6,884 nt of DNA from Planctomycetes bacterium SM23_32 (GCA_001303885.1 LJUE01000128.1:1-6884); one strand, 5' to 3'; shown: positions 1 through 5,744, counted from the stretch's first letter. A program made the numbers and translations. Notes: generated by a model from the letters alone, not told the origin.

Positions 1-446
1 AGGCCGGCCTGCGACGGCTCGTGGAACTCGCCGACCACCGGCCACTCGTCAACGACCCGTATGCCGGCGTGCTCGAGGAACTGGCCCATGTATTTCAGCG
101 CCGGCACGGCCTCCCGCGCCCCCGTGTGCGGCCCTCCGTAGGTGCAGAAGACCACCCCGAAGCAGTCCTTGCGCTCCGGCGCGGCGGCGTCAACGCGGAC
201 GCGCGCGCGCTGTTGCTCTTTGAGGAACGCGATGACGGGCTCCGGCGGCAGGAACTGGTAGACGGGCGCCCCCAGCAGGACCAGGCCGTAGGCGTAGTAG
301 TCCACCGCGAGGCCAGGGCTTATCTCCACCAGGTCGGCGGCCACGTCCAGCTCGCCCAGCAAGCCGTGCAGGGCGAGGGCCACCTTCCGCGTGTTGCCGC
401 CTGCGCTCCAGAACAGCGTCAGGGCACGGCACTCGTCAGCCGCCAT
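1..446 (-). CDS. Flavodoxin-fold (FMN-binding-like) protein, 3' end outside window
   Basis: The 148 readable codons open with MAADECRALTLFWSAGGNTRK. The SAGGNTRKVA stretch (about residues 14-23) sits after a first hydrophobic beta strand and matches the position and character of the flavodoxin phosphate-binding loop ((S/T)xTGxT-like, here with G for T). A second strand, LVLLGAPVYQF (about 56-66), resembles the flavodoxin 'GsPvy' strand and loop, and FCTYGGPHTGAREAVPAL (about 100-117) looks like the isoalloxazine-side loop and following helix. The family usually carries out FMN-dependent electron transfer or quinone/NAD(P)H reduction in the cytoplasm; the substrate here is unknown. The ATG start is fixed by an in-frame TAG immediately upstream and a GGGGGAGA SD-like run. 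The reading frame is open to the left edge, so the C-terminus is missing. It is transcribed divergently from the zinc-ribbon/thioredoxin pair, which may hint at shared redox physiology (inference). Confidence 0.8.
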   Translation of the reverse strand, partial: MAADECRALTLFWSAGGNTRKVALALHGLLGELDVAADLVEISPGLAVDYYAYGLVLLGAPVYQFLPPEPVIAFLKEQQRARVRVDAAAPERKDCFGVVFCTYGGPHTGAREAVPALKYMGQFLEHAGIRVVDEWPVVGEFHEPSQAG

Positions 447-477
447 CTATGTCTCCCCCGGGCTAGGCGTGAGGCCC

Positions 478-506
478 ACCATAGCAGAAGGCGCGGCGCC
501 CTGCAA
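478..506 (-). promoter_or_regulatory. Putative sigma70-type promoter for the flavodoxin-like gene
   Basis: On the minus strand TTGCAG (501-506, -35, 3/6 match to consensus) is followed after exactly 17 bp by TATGGT (478-483, -10, 4/6 match). Transcription would start near position 471, giving a leader of about 25 nt that contains the GGGGGAGA ribosome-binding site. The match is moderate, but spacing and position are good. Confidence 0.45.
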
Positions 507-525
507 TGACGCAACGACGCCCCCT

Positions 526-553
526 TTGACAGGCGGGCGCGATGCTGTAGAAT
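526..553 (+). promoter_or_regulatory. Putative sigma70-type promoter for the zinc-ribbon/thioredoxin pair
   Basis: A perfect TTGACA (526-531) is followed after 16 bp by TAGAAT (548-553, 5/6 match to TATAAT). The start site would be near 560, giving a leader of about 48 nt before the GTG at 609. It lies back to back with the leftward promoter, with about 19 bp between the two -35 boxes, so one regulator bound here could affect both directions. No clear operator palindrome was seen. Confidence 0.7.
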
Positions 554-608
554 GGCCCGCGTGAGCTTTGCCGATCACCCGGTGCGGCGTCTGCCAGGGA
601 GGTGAACC

Positions 609-1199
609 GTGGCTAAGGTCAGATTGCAGTGCCCGAGCTGCGGCAGCGAAGTGGAGCTCGGGGACATAGAGTGCAAGAACTGCGGCGTCAACCTGAAGAG
701 CGGCGAGACGTATGAGACGCGGGTCAAGCAGGCCAAAGGAAAGGCCACGCACCCCGAGCAGTTCGCCGGCCGCGTCTACATGGGTGTGACGGTCGCTTTC
801 GCCCTGTGCGCCTTCGCCGGGCTGATGTACCAGCGGGCCGTCGAGAAGACCATCAAAGACCGGCCCGACCTGTTCAAGTATCCCGTCCTGAAGCTGGAAG
901 AGATAGACGGCCTGGTGGCCATGGGCAGCAGCGCCAGGGATACGGGCGACGCGGACGTGGCCCTGCAGCGGTTCAAGAGGGCCCGCAAGGAGACGGAGGA
1001 CCTGATCTCCTGGCTCGTGGCGCACGACAAGGGCATCAAGCTGGAACAGCTCTATTCGTCGGAGTCGGCCCTTCAGGCACCACCCGGCAGCCGCCGCAAG
1101 CCCGAGGAACCCGAGTACAACAAGCGACTGGCCAAGCGGATCCTGCAGAACCTGAAAGCCAAGGCCGAGCACAAGCTCAACGAGATCCCCACCACGTGA
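609..1199 (+). CDS. Zinc-ribbon, single-pass membrane protein of unknown function
   Basis: A 196-residue protein. The N-terminus carries a four-cysteine zinc ribbon, CPSC (residues 8-11) and CKNC (22-25). A basic linker follows (about 38-46), then one hydrophobic segment at about 56-74 (VYMGVTVAFALCAFAGLMY), long enough to cross the membrane once. The remainder (75-196) is charged and probably helical, with a segment DADVALQRFKRARKETEDL (about 115-133) of the amphipathic type seen in helical repeats, and it ends in a lysine-rich region. By the positive-inside rule the ribbon should face the cytoplasm. The GTG start is supported by an excellent SD, AGGGAGGTGA at 596-605, and an upstream promoter. 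The downstream thioredoxin gene begins 34 bp after the stop, so the two are probably co-transcribed. I do not recognise a named family; zinc ribbons can bind nucleic acid or protein, or be redox-responsive, and the sequence does not decide between these. Confidence 0.85.
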   Translation: MAKVRLQCPSCGSEVELGDIECKNCGVNLKSGETYETRVKQAKGKATHPEQFAGRVYMGVTVAFALCAFAGLMYQRAVEKTIKDRPDLFKYPVLKLEEIDGLVAMGSSARDTGDADVALQRFKRARKETEDLISWLVAHDKGIKLEQLYSSESALQAPPGSRRKPEEPEYNKRLAKRILQNLKAKAEHKLNEIPTT

Positions 1200-1233
1200 C
1201 CGAGCCGGTCACCGCAACCGGAGGGCGAGCGCA

Positions 1234-1572
1234 GTGAGCGAGGAGGTCCAGGACGTCAACGATGCCGATTTCGAAAGCCAGGTCCTGAAGTCGGACGTGC
1301 CTGTGCTGGTGGACATGTGGGCGCCCTGGTGCGGCCCGTGCAGGATGGTCTCCCCCGTCATCAAAGAGATAGCCCGGGACAACGCCGGCAGGATCAAGGC
1401 GTTCAAGATGAACGTGGACAACAACGCCGAAACGGCGGCCAAGTTCGGCATCAGCGCCATCCCCACGGTGCTGGTCTTCAAGGGCGGCCGGGAGGTGCAG
1501 GGCCTGCGCATGGTCGGCGCTCAGCCGAGAGGCGTCTACCAAAGGGCCGTCGAGGACGCGCTGTCGGGCTGA
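1234..1572 (+). CDS. trxA: Thioredoxin
   Basis: At 112 residues this is the normal length for a bacterial thioredoxin, a cytoplasmic dithiol-disulfide oxidoreductase that passes electrons from thioredoxin reductase to protein disulfides. The active site WAPWCGPCRM places CGPC at residues 33-36, with the buried Asp at 27 (LVDMW) and the cis-proline at 77 (AIPTVLVF). No signal peptide is visible. The start is a GTG at 1234, preceded by GGAGGG (1220-1225) with an 8-nt spacer. It follows the zinc-ribbon membrane protein by 34 bp on the same strand and probably shares its promoter at 526-553. The gene converges with rplQ. Whether it is the main housekeeping thioredoxin or a paralogue cannot be told from one window. 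Confidence 0.95.
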   Translation: MSEEVQDVNDADFESQVLKSDVPVLVDMWAPWCGPCRMVSPVIKEIARDNAGRIKAFKMNVDNNAETAAKFGISAIPTVLVFKGGREVQGLRMVGAQPRGVYQRAVEDALSG

Positions 1573-1606
1573 AGCGGCCGACGGCAGCTCTCCGCGCAAT
1601 GAACAA

Positions 1607-1631
1607 CGCGGGCCGCTCTCTGCGACCCGCG
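1607..1631 (-). terminator. Hairpin, probable terminator of the rplQ end of the operon
   Basis: CGCGGG (1607-1612) pairs perfectly with CCCGCG (1626-1631). Inside a C/A mismatch, CGC (1614-1616) pairs with GCG (1622-1624) around a TCTCT loop. Read on the minus strand, the hairpin is followed by TTGTTCATT, a moderately U-rich tail, which fits rho-independent termination about 30 nt past the rplQ stop. On the plus strand the tail is less U-rich, so bidirectional action is possible but less certain. Confidence 0.5.
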
Positions 1632-1638
1632 CTTCGTC

Positions 1639-1666
1639 CTGACGGCCCGCCCGCCGGGTGCGTCAG
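1639..1666. other. Hairpin overlapping the rplQ stop codon in the convergent intergenic region
   Basis: CTGACG (1639-1644) pairs with CGTCAG (1661-1666). An inner GCCCG/CGGGT stem closes a CCCGC loop, with one bulged base. It overlaps the rplQ stop codon (1663-1665) and has no U tract on the minus strand; on the plus strand it is followed by a pyrimidine-rich run with only a few T residues. It may assist termination of the thioredoxin transcript or protect a 3' end, but it is weaker as a terminator than the hairpin at 1607-1631. Confidence 0.35.
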
Positions 1667-2292
1667 GCCCCCTTCTGCTGCCCGGCCCCGTTCTCCTTCT
1701 CATTGCCGGCCGGCTCTTCGGACACGGCGACCGTCGGGGCGACCTCCTCTTCGGCGGCCGGCCCCCTCTCCTGCTCGACGAGCTCGAACAAGACCTGCGG
1801 CGCGTTGTCGCCCAGACGGTTGCCCGTGAGCCGCAGGGAGCGTTCAACGCCCGCCATCCCGTAGGTCAGCTCGGATATGGCGCTCACCTTGGCGCCCACG
1901 GGCACTCCGAGCCGGCTGCCGCCGAGCTTGACGATGCGCGTGTAGCCGCCGGGACGATCCGCGTAGCGCTGCGCGAGCGACTGCGCCTCCTCTCGCCAGC
2001 GCCCCTCGCCGAAGAGCTTCCGCACCATCTCGCCGTCCTGCAGGCGCTGGACTGCCAGGCGGTAGTAGCGCAGGTAGCGTGCCCGGTCGTCGCGGTCGCC
2101 GGTGTCCTTAAAGGGCAGCGCCCTGCGGGCCAGCGTGATGAGGCGTTCGACGAACGGCCGCACCTCCTTGGCCTTGGCCGGGGTGGTAACCACGCGCTCG
2201 CGCCTCAGCAGGGCGGCGGCCAGGTTGCGGCGCAGCGCCTGGCGATGGCTCGCCGTACGGTTGAGCTTGCGTCCTTTGTTGCGGTGCCTCAT
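1663..2292 (-). CDS. rplQ: 50S ribosomal protein L17, enlarged form
   Basis: The N-terminus MRHRNKGRKLNRTASHRQAL is the L17 signature, followed by RRNLAAALLRRERVVTTPAKAKEV (about 21-44) and RYADRPGGYTRIVKLG (about 109-124). L17 is a large-subunit protein assembled near the polypeptide exit tunnel and is the usual last gene of the alpha operon. At 209 residues it is far longer than the roughly 120-130 typical of bacteria. Extra sequence lies around residues 62-80, between the GGYTRIVKLGGSRLG strand and the DNAPQVLFELVE strand (about 128-160), and in a Glu/Ala-rich, low-complexity tail (173-209). The start ATG lies 53 bp after the rpoA stop and has no clear SD (only AGAGA-like purines). A possible weak attenuator hairpin (2325-2337) precedes it. 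The additions are lineage features rather than damage: the frame is intact and the conserved core is complete. Confidence 0.95.
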   Translation of the reverse strand: MRHRNKGRKLNRTASHRQALRRNLAAALLRRERVVTTPAKAKEVRPFVERLITLARRALPFKDTGDRDDRARYLRYYRLAVQRLQDGEMVRKLFGEGRWREEAQSLAQRYADRPGGYTRIVKLGGSRLGVPVGAKVSAISELTYGMAGVERSLRLTGNRLGDNAPQVLFELVEQERGPAAEEEVAPTVAVSEEPAGNEKENGAGQQKGA

Positions 2293-2317
2293 GGGTGAAC
2301 GTCTCTGCTCTTCTCAG

Positions 2318-2337
2318 AAAAGGGGGGGCGGCGCCCC
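2318..2337 (-). promoter_or_regulatory. Terminator-like hairpin in the rpoA-rplQ spacer
   Basis: Read on the minus strand, GGGGC-GCC-GCCCC (2325-2337) forms a short 5-bp all-GC stem with a 3-nt loop. It is followed by CCC and then TTTT (2318-2321), which looks like a weak intrinsic terminator or attenuator just after the rpoA stop. A second small stem, CTTTTC/GAAGAG with a TGA loop, can form immediately after. Such an element could lower rplQ expression relative to rpoA. The stem is short, so the effect is uncertain. Confidence 0.35.
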
Positions 2338-2345
2338 GCAGACGA

Positions 2346-3356
2346 CTACTCCTTGCTCGCCTGCGGCGCCAGCATGCCCACCTCGAGGCCCTGCTCGGCC
2401 AGCTTGTCAGCCAGCTCCTGAAGGGTGACCTTGCCGAAGTTGCGCATCTCCAGGAGGTCGTCTGCCGACCTGGTCAGAAGCTCGCCGACGGTCTTGACGC
2501 CCTCCGCCTCCAGGCAGTGGGCGGCCCGGGCGCTGAGGTCAAGGGCCTGGACGGGCATGGAAAGCTTCGACGCCGGCACCTCGGGCATGCCGAGGCTCTT
2601 GATCTCGGGGATCGGCTCGGGCTCCTCCTGGGGGAGCTGTCGGCCGAGTTCGAAGTACTCCACGAATGGGTTCATGTGCTTGCGCAGTATCTTGGAGGCC
2701 TCCACCAGCGCCATCTCCGGCCCCACGACGCCGTTGGTGTGGATCCGCATGATCAGCCGGTCGTAGTTGGTCTTGCGGCCGACGCGGCAGTCCTCCACCT
2801 GGTAACTGACCCGCCTGATCGGCGAGAACAGGGCATCCACGGGGATGATGCCGATCTCGGTAGGCAGGTCCTCGTGCTCCTCGGACGGCACGTAGCCGCG
2901 CCCCTTGCGCACGTACATCTCGCAGGCGAAGTCCGCGTCGGCCGTCAGCGTGGCGATGGCCTGCTGGGGGTCCACGATGTCCACGTCGGGGTCGGGCTCA
3001 ATGTCGCCGGCCCTGACCACGCCCTCCTTGTCGGCCTCCAGCCTGAGGACCTTCTCCTCATCCGGGTGCAGGCGCAGCAGCAACTCCTTGATGTTGAGCA
3101 CGATCTCGGGGACGTCTTCCAGCACGCCTTCGATGGTGCTGAGCTCCTGCTGCACCCCCCTGAACTTGACGGCGACGACGGCGGAACCTTCGATGGACGA
3201 CAGGAGCACGCGCCGCAGGCTGTTGCCCAGGCTGTGGCCGAAGCCGCGCTCGAAAGGCTCGGCCATGAACTCGCCGTAGGTACCGGTGAGCGTTTCCTGA
3301 TCGACCCGCATCTGCACGGGCAACTCCAGACCGCGCCACCTTACTCTGACTGCCAT
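2346..3356 (-). CDS. rpoA: DNA-directed RNA polymerase subunit alpha
   Basis: At 336 residues this is standard alpha-subunit length. The N-terminal domain carries GFGHSLGNSLRRVLLSSIEG (38-57), the conserved segment for alpha dimerisation and assembly with beta and beta'. A proline/glutamate-rich linker (about 241-252) leads to the C-terminal domain from about residue 270, with LDLSARAAHCLEAEGV and the helix-hairpin-helix-like MRNFGKVTLQELADKL. Aligned by eye with E. coli, R265, C269, G296, K297 and E302 are kept (R277, C281, G308, K309, E314), but N268, K298 and S299 are replaced by H280, V310 and T311. The start ATG is fixed by an in-frame TAG directly upstream and has a GGGAGAGA SD. It follows rpsD by 62 bp and precedes rplQ by 53 bp, the standard alpha-operon order. 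Confidence 0.98.
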   Translation of the reverse strand: MAVRVRWRGLELPVQMRVDQETLTGTYGEFMAEPFERGFGHSLGNSLRRVLLSSIEGSAVVAVKFRGVQQELSTIEGVLEDVPEIVLNIKELLLRLHPDEEKVLRLEADKEGVVRAGDIEPDPDVDIVDPQQAIATLTADADFACEMYVRKGRGYVPSEEHEDLPTEIGIIPVDALFSPIRRVSYQVEDCRVGRKTNYDRLIMRIHTNGVVGPEMALVEASKILRKHMNPFVEYFELGRQLPQEEPEPIPEIKSLGMPEVPASKLSMPVQALDLSARAAHCLEAEGVKTVGELLTRSADDLLEMRNFGKVTLQELADKLAEQGLEVGMLAPQASKE

Positions 3357-3418
3357 CTATGTCTCTCCCATTGCCCCTTTGCGGAAAGCGACAAGAGCCC
3401 GCACACCCGGGCCGCCGG

Positions 3419-4042
3419 TCAGCGCGAGCAGAGCTCCACCACGAGGCCCTCCTCGACCTCGACGGTCACGTCGTCCCGGACCGGCAGGCGCAAGACGCGG
3501 ATCGTCAGGTCGGCGTCATTGACCTCCAGCCAGCCGGGGGCCGGATGGCCGGTCTGCTCGCGGCGCGCACGCACCACGTCCAGCGTGGCGTCCACCAGCT
3601 CGGGACGCACCACGTCCCCCTCGTCTACCAGGTAGTTGGGCACGTCCACCGTCCGCCCGTTCACCTGGACGTGCCGATGGGTGATCATCTGGCGCGCCTG
3701 CGCCCTGGAGATGGCGAAGCCGCAGACGGTGAGCACGTTGTCCAGCCGGCGCTCGAGCAGCGAGAGCAGGTTCTCGCCCGTGTTGCCGCGCCCCCGCTGG
3801 GCCTGCTCGAAGTAGCGGAGGAACTGCGCCTCGAGCACGCCGTAGTAGCGTTTGCACTTCTGCTTCTCCCTCAGGCGCACGGCGTAGTCGCTGGGCCGCC
3901 CGCGACGCCAGCCGTGCATCCCCGGGCGCTTGGTGCGCCCCTCGATGGGGCACTTCGCCGTGTGGCAGCGCGCGCCTTTCAGGAAGAGCTTCACCCCTTC
4001 CCGCCGGCACAGCTTGCACTTCGATCCCGTGTACCTGGCCAT
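3419..4042 (-). CDS. rpsD: 30S ribosomal protein S4 (zinc-binding type)
   Basis: The 207-residue product matches S4 length. It begins MARYTGSKCKLCRREGVKLF and holds a CX2C...CX4C zinc site (C9, C12, C26, C31), so it is the zinc-containing form of S4. The S4 RNA-binding fold follows (about 97-145: RLDNVLTVCGFAISRAQARQ, then HVQVNGRTVDVPNYLV). S4 is a primary 16S rRNA binder that nucleates 30S body assembly, helps decoding fidelity, and represses its own operon in some bacteria. The ATG start has no good SD within the usual distance: an AGAGAGGA run lies too far upstream, about 27 nt away. It sits 61 bp after rpsK. No S4-binding pseudoknot could be identified by eye. Confidence 0.98.
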   Translation of the reverse strand: MARYTGSKCKLCRREGVKLFLKGARCHTAKCPIEGRTKRPGMHGWRRGRPSDYAVRLREKQKCKRYYGVLEAQFLRYFEQAQRGRGNTGENLLSLLERRLDNVLTVCGFAISRAQARQMITHRHVQVNGRTVDVPNYLVDEGDVVRPELVDATLDVVRARREQTGHPAPGWLEVNDADLTIRVLRLPVRDDVTVEVEEGLVVELCSR

Positions 4043-4103
4043 GCGTTACCGCTTTCTGAGTTCAAGTCCTCTCTGTGGCCACGTGCGGGGCGCCGCCCAC
4101 CGC

Positions 4104-4481
4104 TCAGACGCGGCGCCGCTTGGACGGACGGCAGCCGTTGTGCGGCAGGGGCGTCACGTCCTCGATGCTGTGAATGGACAGCCCGGACCCCTCCAGGGCC
4201 GTAATGGCCGACTCGCGCCCCGACCCGGGGCCCTTGACCTTGATCTCAAGCTCCTGGATGCCGAGCCGCTTCGCCTTGTCGGCCACGCGCTCGGCCGCGC
4301 GCTGAGCGGCAAACGGCGTGCTCTTGCGCGCGCCTTTGAAGCCCACCGACCCGGCCGTCTCGAAACAGACCACCTCGCCCTTCAGGTCGGTGATGGTGAT
4401 GCGCGTGTTGTTGAACGTGGCGTGCACGTGGGCGATGGCCCGCGAGCCGACCCGTCGCGTTGCACCTTTGCTCTTTGCCAT
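4104..4481 (-). CDS. rpsK: 30S ribosomal protein S11
   Basis: The product has 125 residues, a normal S11 length. Family hallmarks are AIAHVHATFNNTRITITD (15-32), GSVGFKGARKSTPFAAQRAA (44-63) and the C-terminal DVTPLPHNGCRPSKRRRV (108-125). S11 sits on the 30S platform, contacting 16S rRNA near the Shine-Dalgarno/anti-Shine-Dalgarno helix. The start ATG has a GAGGG SD nine nt upstream. It lies 24 bp after the methyltransferase stop (a tandem TAG TAG) and is in the same frame as that gene, so the pair is likely translationally linked. The protein starts Met-Ala-Lys, so methionine aminopeptidase from the same operon should expose Ala2. Confidence 0.98.
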   Translation of the reverse strand: MAKSKGATRRVGSRAIAHVHATFNNTRITITDLKGEVVCFETAGSVGFKGARKSTPFAAQRAAERVADKAKRLGIQELEIKVKGPGSGRESAITALEGSGLSIHSIEDVTPLPHNGCRPSKRRRV

Positions 4482-4505
4482 ACTCGTGGTCCCTCGGTCG
4501 TGCTA

Positions 4506-5324
4506 CTACTCGTCCTCGCCGATGACGCCGGGGCAGAACTGCTCCAGCTTCGGCTTGACGCCGAAGAGCGCCTTCAGGCGCCTGTAGTCCGCGTCCCGCC
4601 CCGGCTTGGGGTCGCGGCGCAGCTTGCGGGCGCAGATACACAGGTTCTTCGGCGTCAGCCGCGGCGAGCCGATCTCCAGCATTTCAACGTGGTAGCCCGC
4701 GCTGCGCAGGAACTGCGCCCGCAGCACGTCGGTGAGCAGGTTCGCCAACCGGTAACGCACCGGGCCGAACTCCGTCATCGCCGTGAGCGGATGCCCGGAC
4801 TTGATCTGTCCGCGGATCTGGTTCTGACAGCACGGCACCGCCATGACCAGGGGCGCGCCCAGCTGGATGCCCTTGGCGATGGCCTCATCGGTGGCCGTGT
4901 CGCAGGCGTGCAGCGCTATCACCAGGTCGAAGCCCTGCTCGTCCTGGAACAGCAGCGTGCGCTCGGCCACGAAGCGCGCATCCTTCAGGCCCGCCCTGTC
5001 GGCCAGCTGCCGGCACTTCGCCACCAGGTCGGCGTTCACGTCCACGCCGACCAGCCGGGCCTGCTTGCCCGTCAGTTCGGGCAGCAACAGGGCCAGGACG
5101 ATGCCCAGGTAGCTCTTGCCGCAGGAGAACTCGGCAATCCGCACGGTATCCTGACTGGCCAGGAAGCGGCGGACGTATTTCAGTATCCACACACAGAACC
5201 CGGCGACTTCGCCCAGCTTCTTCGACTTCCTGGCGTCGCCGCGCGCCTGCGGACCGAGCAGCTCGATGGCTTGCAGCAGGTCTTCCCTGGCCAGCAGGTG
5301 CGCCACCAGTTGCGATCGTTCCAC
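4506..5324 (-). CDS. Class I SAM-dependent methyltransferase inserted between rpsM and rpsK
   Basis: The 272-residue product has a Rossmann-type methyltransferase core. Motif I is AEFSCGKSYL (64-73, Gly-rich SAM loop). The acidic end of strand 2 is VGVDVNADL (92-100). DLVIALHACDTATDEAI (133-149) follows strand 4, with AVPCCQNQ (162-169) after strand 5, and TPKNLCICARKL (224-235) near the end. The CGKSYL, LHACDTATD, PCCQ and TPKN combination resembles the Methyltransf_32-like group related to eukaryotic METTL25/GSTCD proteins, whose bacterial substrates I do not know. The N-terminal helical part (1-58) is short, and there is no membrane segment or signal. The start is GTG with AGGTGA upstream; the rpsM stop lies 33 nt before it in the same frame. 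GC content and codon use look like the flanking genes. It is likely co-transcribed with rpsM and rpsK. A ribosome-related substrate is inferred from position only. Confidence 0.88.
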   Translation of the reverse strand: MERSQLVAHLLAREDLLQAIELLGPQARGDARKSKKLGEVAGFCVWILKYVRRFLASQDTVRIAEFSCGKSYLGIVLALLLPELTGKQARLVGVDVNADLVAKCRQLADRAGLKDARFVAERTLLFQDEQGFDLVIALHACDTATDEAIAKGIQLGAPLVMAVPCCQNQIRGQIKSGHPLTAMTEFGPVRYRLANLLTDVLRAQFLRSAGYHVEMLEIGSPRLTPKNLCICARKLRRDPKPGRDADYRRLKALFGVKPKLEQFCPGVIGEDE

Positions 5325-5357
5325 GCCGTCACCTGGAGCGTCGTGCGTGGGCCGGAC

Positions 5358-5744
5358 TCAGTGGCCCAGCTCCTTGACGCCCTTCTTGCCGGCCACGGTG
5401 CGCTTCTTGCCCTTGCGCGTGCGGGCGTTGGTCCGGGTCCGCTGGCCGCGCACGGGCAGGCCCTTGCGGTGGCGGATGCCCCGGTAGCAGTTGATCTGAC
5501 GAAGCCGCGCGATGTTGGACGCCTCCAGCCGCCTCAGCTCGCCCTCGATGATGAAGTTCTTATCTATGTAGGCGGCGATGCGGCTCAGCTCGTCTTCCGT
5601 CAGCTCATGCGCCCGCTTGTTGCTGTCCACGTCCAGCACCTCGCAGATGCTCTGTGCGGACGTCCGGCCGATGCCGTAGATGGAGGTCAGCGCGATGGCG
5701 ATGCGTCTGTCCGCCGGTATGTCTACTCCGACCAGGCGTGGCAT
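5358..5744 (-). CDS. rpsM: 30S ribosomal protein S13
   Basis: A 128-residue S13. It begins MPRLVGVDIPADRRIAIALT, has the helix-two-turn-helix loop YGIGRTSA (23-30), the CYRGIRHRKGLPVRGQRTRT segment (86-105) and a basic C-terminal tail ending KKGVKELGH. S13 lies in the 30S head, contacting the P-site tRNA through its tail and the 50S subunit through bridges. The ATG start is preceded by GGGAGGTG with an 11-nt spacer, and a small hairpin (5761-5774) includes the GGG of this site. It lies 41 bp after rpmJ. Unusually, the next gene is a methyltransferase and not rpsK. Confidence 0.98.
   Translation of the reverse strand: MPRLVGVDIPADRRIAIALTSIYGIGRTSAQSICEVLDVDSNKRAHELTEDELSRIAAYIDKNFIIEGELRRLEASNIARLRQINCYRGIRHRKGLPVRGQRTRTNARTRKGKKRTVAGKKGVKELGH

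Noticed and set aside
21..509. A 162-codon plus-strand open frame at the left edge
   Set aside because: It is antisense to the flavodoxin-like gene, which has the recognisable fold motifs, an SD and a fixed start.
447..1172. A 241-codon minus-strand open frame opposite the zinc-ribbon gene
   Set aside because: The plus-strand frame has a promoter, a strong SD, a CX2C zinc ribbon and a membrane segment, while the minus frame has none of these.
3357..3418. Possible promoter in the rpsD-rpoA spacer (TTGTCG on the minus strand)
   Set aside because: No -10-like hexamer lies at a suitable distance.
2295..3635. A 446-codon plus-strand open frame opposite rpoA
   Set aside because: It is the mirror of the RpoA coding frame; composition is His/Leu/Val/Arg-rich with no domain and no fitting SD or promoter.
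4049..4085. A tRNA-like 3' fragment (GTTCAAGTCC followed by CTCTCTGTGGCCA) on the plus strand in the rpsK-rpsD spacer
   Set aside because: The T-loop-like bases are there, but the flanking bases (CTGAG and CCTCT) do not pair as a T stem and no anticodon or D arm is present, so the likeness is chance.
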